Origin: Clostridia bacterium
GTDB taxonomy: Bacteria; Bacillota; Clostridia; Oscillospirales; Acutalibacteraceae
Direction of reading: 5' to 3'
Length of the DNA stretch: 7,870 bases
Assembly: GCA_900764115.1 (NCBI GenBank)
Contig: CAAFMR010000061.1
Location: 1 to 7,870 of the forward strand
Below, one piece after another: positions 1 to 5,617 of the stretch. Below the pieces are notes generated by a model that saw only the letters and a list, made by a program, of their open reading frames with translations, ran no database searches and had not been told where the DNA came from. Position 1 is the first letter of the stretch. Each line of letters opens with the position of its first letter. The position numbers were made by a program, and so were the translations under genes.

Positions 1-764
1 AGGTCGGCGTGGTTGCCGCCCACATCCACAATGCACAGGGCGTGCCCGGTCGCGGAGAAGTCAAAATCCACCTGCTCGATCACCGGATGGTCGGTGTCAG
101 CAAAGTCGATGGTGATGATATTGCCCACCGAGGACGCCATCTGATCCATCAGACCGCAGGGCTTGCCGAAAAAGGCATTCTCCGCCTACTGGGCGATCTG
201 GGCGATCTCCTCCGGATTCACCCGTCCATCGTTATACAGATGATTGAGGATCACCCCGATCAACACCTCAAACGCCGCCGACGAGGACAAGCCGGAGCCC
301 TTTAGCACATTGGAGGTGGTATAGGCGTCAAAGCCGCCGATGGTGTAGCCCAGCTGGGCAAACCGCGCCGCCGTACCCCGGATCAGCGAGGCGGAGCGGT
401 TTTTCTCCTCCTCCACCGGCTCCAGCCGATCCAGCGCCACCGTATCCATGGGGAACCCCTCGGATTGCACCCGGACGGTTCCCGCTGCGGGACGCACCAC
501 GGCGATCACATCCAGATCCACGCTGCCCGCCAGCACCCGCCCATGGTTATGGTCGGTATGGTTGCCGCCGATCTCGGTACGGCCGGGGGCGGAGAACAGC
601 AGCAGCGGAGCACCATCCTCTCCAAAGGTGGCGGCAAAGCCCGCCACCGCCTGCACATATCGCTCCCGCTGAGCCGCCACCTGGTCGGCGCCGTACAGAC
701 GGGCGAATGCCCCATCATACTCCCCAGAGCGGATTTTCCCGGTCATGGTCGCTGCTGCTGTCAT
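1..764 (-). pseudogene. galK: Galactokinase, partial at the window edge, interrupted by an in-frame TAG
   Basis: Galactokinase phosphorylates galactose at C1 with ATP, the entry step of the Leloir pathway in the cytoplasm. Reading from ATG at 764, the galactose-binding signature of GHMP kinases is at about residues 61-75 (GRTEIGGNHTDHNHG), and the ATP-binding GHMP motif is at 156-164 (GSGLSSSAA). Codon 193 (186-188) is TAG. The same frame then continues without another stop to the window edge with textbook sequence: AENAFFGKPCGLMDQMAS, including the catalytic Asp at about position 207, and later VDVGGNHADL. The TAG sits where the family usually has Tyr (Q-Y-A-E-N), so one base change from TAC or TAT explains it. 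About 254 of an expected 390-430 codons are visible. A weak AAGGA precedes the start; a second ATG at codon 7 is also possible. Divergent from an AraC regulator. It may be a recent pseudogene, a sequencing error or, less likely, a readthrough gene; the family call is secure. Confidence 0.9.
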
Positions 765-802
765 ATCCCATCATCCTTTCACAATATATTCCCTATAGTT
801 TC

Positions 803-830
803 ATTATAGGAGCGCAGGCGAAAAGGTCAA
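803..830 (-). promoter_or_regulatory. Sigma-A-type promoter of galK
   Basis: On the minus strand, TTGACC (825-830) and a perfect TATAAT (803-808) are separated by 16 bases, about 40 bases ahead of the galactokinase start. A 6-bp inverted repeat, AAAAGG-N5-CCTTTT (821-837), spans the -35 element and could be a regulator site. The promoter fits the consensus well; the operator is inference. Confidence 0.75.
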
Positions 831-843
831 CCCTTTTATTCGG

Positions 844-871
844 CATTTGTATGGACATTTGTTGCATTGTG
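844..871. repeat. Short direct repeats between galK and araC promoters (candidate AraC-type site)
   Basis: CATTTGT occurs at 844-850 and again at 856-862, followed by CATTGTG at 865-871. The first and third copies start 21 bases apart, the spacing typical of paired direct half-sites for AraC-family dimers. The cluster lies just upstream of the galK -35 box and covers the -35 box of the araC promoter. This suggests activation of galK together with autoregulation, but the repeats are short and binding is inferred only. Confidence 0.4.
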
Positions 872-880
872 TGGTAAGAT
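852..880 (+). promoter_or_regulatory. Probable promoter of the AraC-family gene
   Basis: TGGACA (852-857, five of six matches to TTGACA) and TAAGAT (875-880, four of six matches to TATAAT) are separated by 17 bases. A TG at 872-873 gives an extended -10 element. It lies 24 bases before the AraC start codon and overlaps the CATTTGT repeats. Confidence 0.6.
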
Positions 881-903
881 AAGGAGACAAAGGAGGCGAT
901 TGG

Positions 904-1737
904 ATGAAAAACGCCCGTTATTCCTTCAAGGACACGTTGAAGGAGAACGCCGGACTGTCGGTATATAACACCGGCTATGAAAAATGTGACGCCAGCCATA
1001 GCTGGGGACCGGGGCTGCGGGATCACTACCTGATCCACTATGTGTCGGCGGGCAAGGGCTCCTTCGTGTGCAATAAGCAAACCTATTTCCTGCGGGCGGG
1101 CGATCTGTTCCTCATCGCTCCGGGGCAGATGGTCAGTTATCGGGCGGACCCCCGGGACCCGTGGGAATATTGCTGGGTGGGCTTTAACGGCACCGACGCC
1201 CGGCGACTGGTGACTATGGCAGGCTTCACCCGCAAAGAGCCGGTGCTGCGAGATCCGGAGCCGGCGACCACCCAGTCGCTGCTGCTGCGCATTGCGGAGG
1301 TCAGCGGCAGCACCGCCGCCGCCGATGCGGAGATGGTGGGGTGTCTGTACCTGTTTCTGGCGCAGCTCATCCGCTGCAGCACCCGCCGCACCGCCGGCGA
1401 CCCCCACCAGGAATACGTTGCCAATGCCCTGCGGTTCATCCAATATAACTATGCCGGAGATATCGGCGTCAGCGACATCGCCCGCTATGTGGGCATCAGC
1501 CGCAGCCAGCTGTATCGGGCATTTTTGCAGGACTTCGGTGTGTCCCCTCACACCTATCTGCAAAAATACCGCATCAACGAAGCCTGCAGCCTGCTGCGCA
1601 ATCCCAATCTGTCCATCGCTGAGGTTGCCAGCTCGGTGGGATTTAACGACCCTCTGTATTTTTCCCGGGTCTTCAAGACCATCAAACAGCGCACTCCCTC
1701 CGACTATCAGCGGCAGGAATCGAAAAAAAACCACTGA
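904..1737 (+). CDS. AraC-family transcriptional regulator (cupin sensor plus HTH)
   Basis: A 277-residue cytoplasmic DNA-binding regulator of typical AraC/XylS size. Residues about 15-95 form the cupin-like sugar-sensing domain (HYLIHYVSAGKGSF, then the FLRAGDLFLIAPGQ turn and the WEYCWVGFNG strand). Residues about 171-270 are the double helix-turn-helix: first helix pair near 188-209 (VSDIARYVGISRSQLYRAF), second near 238-260 (SIAEVASSVGFNDPLYFSRVFK), ending in the familiar TPSDYQR. ATG at 904 follows a perfect AAAGGAGG (889-896) with 7-base spacing. It is divergent from galactokinase with a shared 139-base control region, so a galactose or galactoside catabolism regulator, probably an activator, is the likely role. 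The effector is not readable from sequence. The gene appears intact and monocistronic, ending at its own terminator. Confidence 0.93.
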   Translation: MKNARYSFKDTLKENAGLSVYNTGYEKCDASHSWGPGLRDHYLIHYVSAGKGSFVCNKQTYFLRAGDLFLIAPGQMVSYRADPRDPWEYCWVGFNGTDARRLVTMAGFTRKEPVLRDPEPATTQSLLLRIAEVSGSTAAADAEMVGCLYLFLAQLIRCSTRRTAGDPHQEYVANALRFIQYNYAGDIGVSDIARYVGISRSQLYRAFLQDFGVSPHTYLQKYRINEACSLLRNPNLSIAEVASSVGFNDPLYFSRVFKTIKQRTPSDYQRQESKKNH

Positions 1738-1753
1738 CAGGGGCAGCTTGCTC

Positions 1754-1774
1754 TTATTGAATTTCGATAAACTC
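1754..1774. promoter_or_regulatory. Operator-like imperfect palindrome, upstream copy
   Basis: The core TTATTGA-N3-TCGATAA (1754-1770) is an imperfect palindrome: its 7-base arms match at six of seven positions. A copy with only two differences over 21 bases lies at 1837-1857. No -10 element sits at promoter distance from this copy, so it is not a duplicated promoter. The size and symmetry fit a dimeric repressor site; the binding protein is unknown. Confidence 0.5.
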
Positions 1775-1776
1775 TA

Positions 1777-1826
1777 TGGCGCTTTTCCGGGTTTTTCCTG
1801 TGAAAAGCGCCAATTTTTATGTTTTT
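1777..1826 (+). terminator. Rho-independent terminator of the AraC-family gene
   Basis: A perfect 11-bp stem, TGGCGCTTTTC (1777-1787) with GAAAAGCGCCA (1802-1812), encloses a 14-base loop. It is followed on the plus strand by a T-rich tail (ATTTTTATGTTTTT to 1826). It lies 39 bases after the AraC stop codon. Confidence 0.75.
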
Positions 1827-1836
1827 CGGTATTTAG

Positions 1837-1857
1837 TTATTGATTTTCGATAAATTC
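1837..1857. promoter_or_regulatory. Operator-like imperfect palindrome, promoter-proximal copy
   Basis: The second copy of TTATTGA-N3-TCGATAA (core 1837-1853) overlaps the -35 element (1840-1845) of the promoter for the downstream membrane protein. This is the usual place for a repressor to occlude RNA polymerase. It starts 83 bases after the first copy, about eight helical turns, so the two sites face the same side of the DNA. Confidence 0.55.
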
Positions 1858-1868
1858 AGCGGTATACT
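1840..1868 (+). promoter_or_regulatory. Sigma-A-type promoter of the DUF4173-like gene
   Basis: TTGATT (1840-1845) and TATACT (1863-1868) are separated by exactly 17 bases. Transcription would start near 1875, giving a leader of about 55 bases before the ATG at 1931. Confidence 0.75.
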
Positions 1869-1881
1869 ATAGGCGCAATGA

Positions 1882-1903
1882 GACGGCGGGCGCACCCCCC
1901 GTC
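1882..1903 (+). other. Leader hairpin in the DUF4173-like mRNA
   Basis: Arms GACGGCGGG (1882-1890) and CCCCCCGTC (1895-1903) pair at eight of nine positions around the 4-base loop CGCA. The hairpin lies near the predicted 5' end of the transcript and leaves the AGGAGG free, so mRNA stabilisation is more likely than translational control. No T-tract follows, so it is not a terminator. Confidence 0.4.
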
Positions 1904-1930
1904 CCATACAACCGACAGGAGGAGATTTCT

Positions 1931-3598
1931 ATGAACGAGCCAACGATTACACCGGCGGGGCAGCCCGCCCCGTCGTCCCACAGTGCCGCCCCCACGGCGG
2001 GCAGCTTTGCGCCCCCGCCATCTCCGGTGGGCTATTATCCGCCCGTCGTCAAGCCCCGTCCGGTGTCCGATCGGCGGGATTTGGCGCTGGCGATTGTGTT
2101 GGGACTGCTGGCGGTGCTGGGCGTCAACGCATCCCTGTTCGGCGGATTTCAGCTGGGGTACGCCGTCACCTGCGCCGCCATAGCATTGGTCGGCGGTATC
2201 TATCTGACCCGCAGCGGACGGGTCACGGCTTACGGCGCTTTCTGTCTGGCGGCGCTGTTGGCGTGCGCCGGCGTGTTTGTGTGGCATACCGACCGGTTTA
2301 CTCGCTTTTGTCTGGGTGGGGGAATTGTATTCTTCTCCATGCTGACGCTGACGGAATATACCGGCATCCGCCGCCGGGATAGCGGCGGCATCGGCTGTGT
2401 TGCCGACGTATGCGCTCTGTGGCTGGCGCGCCCCCTCTCCCATCTGGGGGCGGCGGTGGGCGCTATCTTCCGCCGGGAGCAGGACGGTCAGGTGCAGAAA
2501 CGGCGCTGCGGCGGGGTGCTGCTGGGGCTGCTGTGCGCCGTGCCGGTGCTGGCGGTTCTTGTGCCGCTGCTCATCGGCGCCGACGCCGCCTTTGAGGGGC
2601 TGATGCAGCTGACGGTGCTGGAGCACCTGGGCGAATGGCTGGGCAGCCTTGTGCTGGGGCTGGGCGTGTTCTGCCTGGTGTATGCCCGCCTGTTTGGGCT
2701 GCGCCATCGGCTGGATGCGCCGGCAGCCACGCCGTCCCGTTCCCGACAAGGGCTGGAGCCCGCCCCCATCTGCACCTTTCTGGGGGCGATCAGCCTGGTC
2801 TACATCGTCTATCTGGCGGCACAGTTCGCGTATTTTACCAACGCCTTTTCCGGGATTCTGCCCGCCGATTATACCGCTGCCCAGTATGCGCGGCGGGGCT
2901 TTTTCGAGATGTGTATTCTCTGCGCCATCAACCTGGGGCTGGTGGGCGGCTGTCTGGGTCTGTCCCGCAAAGCCGCCGGCAAAGTACCGCTGGTGACCCG
3001 GCTGTTCTGCCTGTTCATTCTGCTGTTCTCGCTGGGGCTGGTGGCGACCTCCGCCGCAAAGATGGCGCTGTATATTCAGTCCTTCGGGCTGACCCGCCTG
3101 CGGGTGCTGACGAACGTGTGTATGACGATGATGGCGGTGGTTATCGTGGCGGTGGCGGTGCGGCTGTTCCGCCCCCGGTTCCCCTATATGCGGCTGTGCG
3201 TCGTCGGCGTGGCGCTCATCGGTCTGTGCGCCGCCTATGCCGACGTGGATACGGTGGTGGCGCGGTATAATGTGACCGCCTATCAACAGAAACGTCTGGA
3301 GACGGTGGATATCGCCATGCTGGAGAACCTGTCCGACGGCGCCGTTCCGTATCTCGCCATGCTGACCAGAAGTCCGGATGCCGACGTAGCCGATCGGGCA
3401 AACTGGGCGCTGTACCAGCGGCTGAACGAATGCGGCAGTTGGGACGAAACCGCCGGCGGCAAGCCGGTCTGGGAACCGCTGAGCCCCTCTGGCTGGCGCG
3501 CCTACAGCATCGACGGACAGCGGGCGCAGGAGATACTGCGTGGCTTTGCCGCCTCCTCCCAGGCGCAGGAGATGTACCGCACTGAGCAGGCATGGTGA
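1931..3598 (+). CDS. DUF4153/DUF4173-type polytopic membrane protein
   Basis: A 555-residue integral membrane protein of unknown biochemical function. Residues 1-47 are a Pro/Ala/Ser-rich, probably cytoplasmic tail. About eleven hydrophobic helices follow (near 52-70, 75-92, 100-117, 127-142, 195-215, 237-255, 280-302, 325-345, 356-375, 396-412, 421-437). A soluble C-terminal segment of about 115 residues completes it. The family call rests on ADYTAAQYARRGFFEMC (312-328), SAAKMALYIQSFGLTRLRVL (374-393) and DVDTVVARYNV (438-448), which I recognise from DUF4173-type proteins. ATG at 1931 follows AGGAGGAG (1917-1924) with 6-base spacing. The gene is monocistronic, has its own promoter with operator-like palindromes, and converges on alr. 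Repression by an unlinked regulator is an inference. The exact Pfam label is less sure than the general class. Confidence 0.8.
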   Translation: MNEPTITPAGQPAPSSHSAAPTAGSFAPPPSPVGYYPPVVKPRPVSDRRDLALAIVLGLLAVLGVNASLFGGFQLGYAVTCAAIALVGGIYLTRSGRVTAYGAFCLAALLACAGVFVWHTDRFTRFCLGGGIVFFSMLTLTEYTGIRRRDSGGIGCVADVCALWLARPLSHLGAAVGAIFRREQDGQVQKRRCGGVLLGLLCAVPVLAVLVPLLIGADAAFEGLMQLTVLEHLGEWLGSLVLGLGVFCLVYARLFGLRHRLDAPAATPSRSRQGLEPAPICTFLGAISLVYIVYLAAQFAYFTNAFSGILPADYTAAQYARRGFFEMCILCAINLGLVGGCLGLSRKAAGKVPLVTRLFCLFILLFSLGLVATSAAKMALYIQSFGLTRLRVLTNVCMTMMAVVIVAVAVRLFRPRFPYMRLCVVGVALIGLCAAYADVDTVVARYNVTAYQQKRLETVDIAMLENLSDGAVPYLAMLTRSPDADVADRANWALYQRLNECGSWDETAGGKPVWEPLSPSGWRAYSIDGQRAQEILRGFAASSQAQEMYRTEQAW

Positions 3599-3630
3599 CT
3601 GTGTAAGGGCTCCGACAATTTCCAGAACGG

Positions 3631-3666
3631 ATAAAAACCGGCGAAGGGAGCATTCCCTTCGCCGGT
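3631..3666 (-). terminator. Rho-independent terminator of alr, possibly bidirectional
   Basis: A perfect 13-bp stem, ACCGGCGAAGGGA (3637-3649) with TCCCTTCGCCGGT (3654-3666), has the 4-base loop GCAT. On the minus strand it is followed by TTTTAT and begins 4 bases after the alr stop codon. On the plus strand the tail is weaker (CGTCTTATT), but it may also stop the convergent membrane-protein transcript. Confidence 0.85.
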
Positions 3667-3670
3667 CGTC

Positions 3671-4858
3671 TTATTCGCGCATTAAAATATAGTTCAGCTT
3701 GCCTACCAGTTGCCCCCGGCGGTAATACAGCCGGGGAATCCGCTTGCTCAGCAGACAGATCACCTCATAATTGATGGTGCCCATCCACGCCGCCACCATA
3801 TCGGCGGTCAGCGTATCACCCCCGAACACCGTCACCTCCGTGCCCACCTGCACCCCGGGCAGCGCCGTCACATCCAGCATACACTGATCCATACACACCC
3901 GCCCGATGACCGGCACCAGCTGCCCGTCAATCTGCATCTGCCCCTTGTTGGACAGGCTGCGGCAGTATCCATCCCCATAGCCGATGGGCACCGTCGCCAC
4001 CTGGATGGGTGCCGGCGCCGTATAGGTGCGGTTGTAGCTCAGGGTGGTGCCGGCGGGAACCTCTTTCACCTGGGTGACCGCCGTTTTCAGTGCCATCACC
4101 GGGCGCAGCGCCGCCCCCCATCGCGCCGCCATCCACCGATCCGGCATTAGCCCGTACAGAATGATCCCCGGGCGCACCATATCCAGATGCATATGGGGAA
4201 ACCGCAGCGTCGCCGCGCTGTTGCAGCAATGCCGCAGCGAAAACTCAATTCCCTGCTGCCGGGCAGCATCGATCACCCCGGTGAACAGGGCAAATTGCTT
4301 TTCTGTGAATCCCCCGTCGTCCTCCTCGTCTGCCGAAGCAAAATGAGTGAAGATTCCCTCCGGCTGCAGTCCGGGTAAACGGCATACCGCCACGATTTTT
4401 TCCGCCGTCGCCGAAATTTCCGCCGTCTCGTGGCAAAAAAATTACACCCGGGACATACCGGTATCCACCTTAATATGGATCGGCAGCGACAGTCCCAGGC
4501 GCTGCGCCTCCCGGCTGAGCGCCTGCCCGTATTCCGCCGACAGCACCGTTTGGGTCACCCGGTGCTGCGCCAGCTGCGCCGCCTCCTCCGGCGGGGTATG
4601 GGAGATGACCAGGATCGGACGCTCGATCCCCGCCTGACGCAGCTGGATGGCCTCCTCCAGATTGGATACGCCGAACCAGTCGGCGCCGTCCTGCTGCAGC
4701 TCCCGCGCCACCTCCACGGCGCCGTGACCGTAGGCGTCCGCCTTGACGATACCCATGATCCGGCAACCGGGCGAAAGCACGCCGCGAATCGCCGCCAAAT
4801 TATCCCGCAGCCGGTCCAGATTCACCTCGGCCCAGGTGCGATGTAAAAAAGAGTTCAC
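3671..4858 (-). pseudogene. alr: Alanine racemase, full length but with an in-frame TAA at codon 139
   Basis: Alanine racemase is a PLP enzyme that interconverts L- and D-alanine to supply peptidoglycan synthesis. From GTG at 4858 the PLP-binding lysine is K39 in VKADAYGHG, the same number as in the Geobacillus stearothermophilus enzyme. KVDTGMSRV (130-138) carries the lysine and arginine of the active site. Codon 139 (4442-4444) is TAA, where the family has Gly (MSR-x-G-F). The same frame then continues to 3671 with FFCHETAE, EGIFTHFASADE (167-178), VRPGIILYGL (228-237), the catalytic-Tyr motif GYGDGY (293-298) and CMDQ (322-325). Total length, 395 codons, is normal. GTG was chosen because the strong promoter -10 box lies just upstream; AGGG gives a weak ribosome site. 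The lesion may be a true pseudogene, an assembly error or readthrough. A GTG at 4393 could restart the C-terminal part but has no good ribosome site. Confidence 0.92.
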
Positions 4859-4891
4859 ACGCCGTCCCTCTCTCTGCAAGTTTCTTTTGTC

Positions 4892-4920
4892 ATTATACCT
4901 CTTTCTGCTCATTCGGTCAA
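4892..4920 (-). promoter_or_regulatory. Sigma-A-type promoter of alr
   Basis: On the minus strand TTGACC (4915-4920) and a perfect TATAAT (4892-4897) are separated by 17 bases. Transcription would begin near 4885, about 27 bases before the GTG start at 4858. This argues against any start upstream of that GTG. Confidence 0.8.
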
Positions 4921-4950
4921 CCGATTGGGCAAAATCTTTTTTACCGTCTC

Positions 4951-4989
4951 TGACAAGGTCATTCAACCCGCAGTTATCACCCCTTGTCA
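4951..4989. repeat. Inverted repeat upstream of the alr promoter
   Basis: TGACAAGG (4951-4958) and CCTTGTCA (4982-4989) are perfect inverted copies separated by 23 bases, located upstream of the alr -35 box. It could be a regulator site or a chance repeat; there is no T-tract to suggest a terminator. Confidence 0.35.
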
Positions 4990-5000
4990 ACCGCACAGGA

Positions 5001-5097
5001 TTTTTCACCTCCCTATAGCGGCGGAAGAATATGGATTTTTCACACTTTCCACCGAGTTTTCCACCAAAAATCCGGAAAAACACGGGGGTTTTCCACA
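5001..5097 (+). other. Cluster of DnaA-box-like nonamers in the alr/small-gene intergenic region
   Basis: Part of a 382-base gene-free stretch (4859-5240). Five same-strand nonamers resemble the DnaA box TTATNCACA: TTTTTCACC (5001-5009), TTTTTCACA (5036-5044), CTTTCCACC (5045-5053), TTTTCCACC (5057-5065) and TTTTCCACA (5089-5097). Two of them fit the relaxed form TTWTNCACA exactly; the others have one or two mismatches. No dnaA, dnaN or AT-rich unwinding region is visible, so an origin is not claimed. They could bind DnaA or another protein, or be a low-complexity expansion. Confidence 0.3.
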
Positions 5098-5186
5098 TTA
5101 CAAACCGTATATTCCCCTACGGATTCTCCCATACTACCTTTGTGTGCTCCGCCGCCAGGCGCCGCCGGAGCGGAAAAATCCCGCCG

Positions 5187-5211
5187 TATAACCGGTACAT
5201 CCCCCGGTATA
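5187..5211. repeat. Imperfect inverted repeat ahead of the small gene
   Basis: TATAACCGG (5187-5195) and CCGGTATA (5204-5211) pair with one bulged A and an 8-base loop, ending 14 bases before the AGGAGG of the downstream gene. It could be an operator or a leader hairpin. I found no convincing -35/-10 pair for this gene in 5098-5240. Confidence 0.3.
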
Positions 5212-5240
5212 GACAGCAAAATTGCAGGAGGAAACGCCCT

Positions 5241-5516
5241 ATGATCAAAGGCATCAACCGACAGATGATCGAAGTCACCCACACCGGCAGCCCCTATTTT
5301 GAGCGGGCGTTTCTGGTGGTGCGGGCTGGCTGCAGCCAGCCGGCGGAGGAGGCGCTGCAAAGCATGGCGGAGAAGGTGGTGCAGCAGGCAGACTCCTATG
5401 CCGGACTGAGGCAGCAGCGGTGGCGGCTGCGCTGCCGCCGGTGGCTGTATACCCTCGGCGCCATGCTGGGGGGCGCCGGAATACTGTGGGTCGTTCAGCA
5501 GCTGCTGCATCGTTGA
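5241..5516 (+). CDS. Small conserved-looking protein with C-terminal membrane helix
   Basis: A 91-residue protein of unknown function. ATG at 5241 follows AGGAGG (5226-5231) with 9-base spacing, which picks this start over longer in-frame extensions that would run through the intergenic repeats. Residues 1-30 (MIKGINRQMIEV, then SPYFERAFLVV) resemble the start of short hypothetical proteins I associate with Clostridia, recalled rather than searched. Residues 33-58 look helical and charged. The basic stretch RQQRWRLRCRR (58-68) precedes a single hydrophobic helix (about 69-87), so a tail-anchored protein with its N-terminus in the cytoplasm is likely. It is divergent from alr and convergent with the ATPase operon, so context gives no pathway. 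The good ribosome site, compact length and following terminator support a real gene. Confidence 0.7.
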   Translation: MIKGINRQMIEVTHTGSPYFERAFLVVRAGCSQPAEEALQSMAEKVVQQADSYAGLRQQRWRLRCRRWLYTLGAMLGGAGILWVVQQLLHR

Positions 5517-5555
5517 ATGCACCTACGCCCATTTCAAAACAGTCATCCAATATAG

Positions 5556-5610
5556 CAATCCGGGTACAATCGTGTCCCTTTTCGGGAGCGGTTGTACCCG
5601 GATTGTTTTG
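5556..5610. terminator. Hairpin terminator between convergent genes, probably bidirectional
   Basis: Perfect 14-bp arms CAATCCGGGTACAA (5556-5569) and TTGTACCCGGATTG (5592-5605) flank a 22-base loop that itself contains a short TCCC/GGGA stem. On the plus strand it is followed by TTTTG, which suits the small gene ending at 5516. On the minus strand it lies 12 bases after the ntpD stop codon, with a less T-rich tail. Confidence 0.75.
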
Positions 5611-5617
5611 TCTGTGC

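Noticed and set aside
793..1734. A 313-codon open frame on the minus strand opposite araC
   Set aside because: The opposite strand encodes an unmistakable AraC-family protein with a perfect ribosome site, and this frame has no family features.
1856..3286. A 476-codon open frame on the minus strand opposite the DUF4173-like gene
   Set aside because: Its translation is His/Gln/Gly/Arg-rich low complexity with no recognisable motif. It is the antisense shadow of a GC-rich gene whose plus-strand frame has clear membrane helices, a ribosome site and a promoter.
4245..4436. A frameshift as the cause of the alr interruption at the seven-T run
   Set aside because: The frame before and after the stop is the same (both parts are in register with each other), so a single indel in the homopolymer cannot explain it; an in-frame nonsense codon does.
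5001..5097. Chromosomal replication origin
   Set aside because: There is no dnaA, dnaN or other origin-linked gene, no clear AT-rich unwinding element, and several of the nonamers deviate from the consensus.
5151..5176. GC-rich imperfect hairpin GCTCCG...CGGAGC as an attenuator or terminator
   Set aside because: Only 6 bp of outer stem pair cleanly, and it is not followed by a proper T-tract on either strand.
4925..5244. Plus-strand open frames through the alr/small-gene intergenic region
   Set aside because: Composition is irregular, they overlap each other, lack ribosome sites, and cross the alr promoter and T/C-rich repeats; only the ATG at 5241 has AGGAGG.
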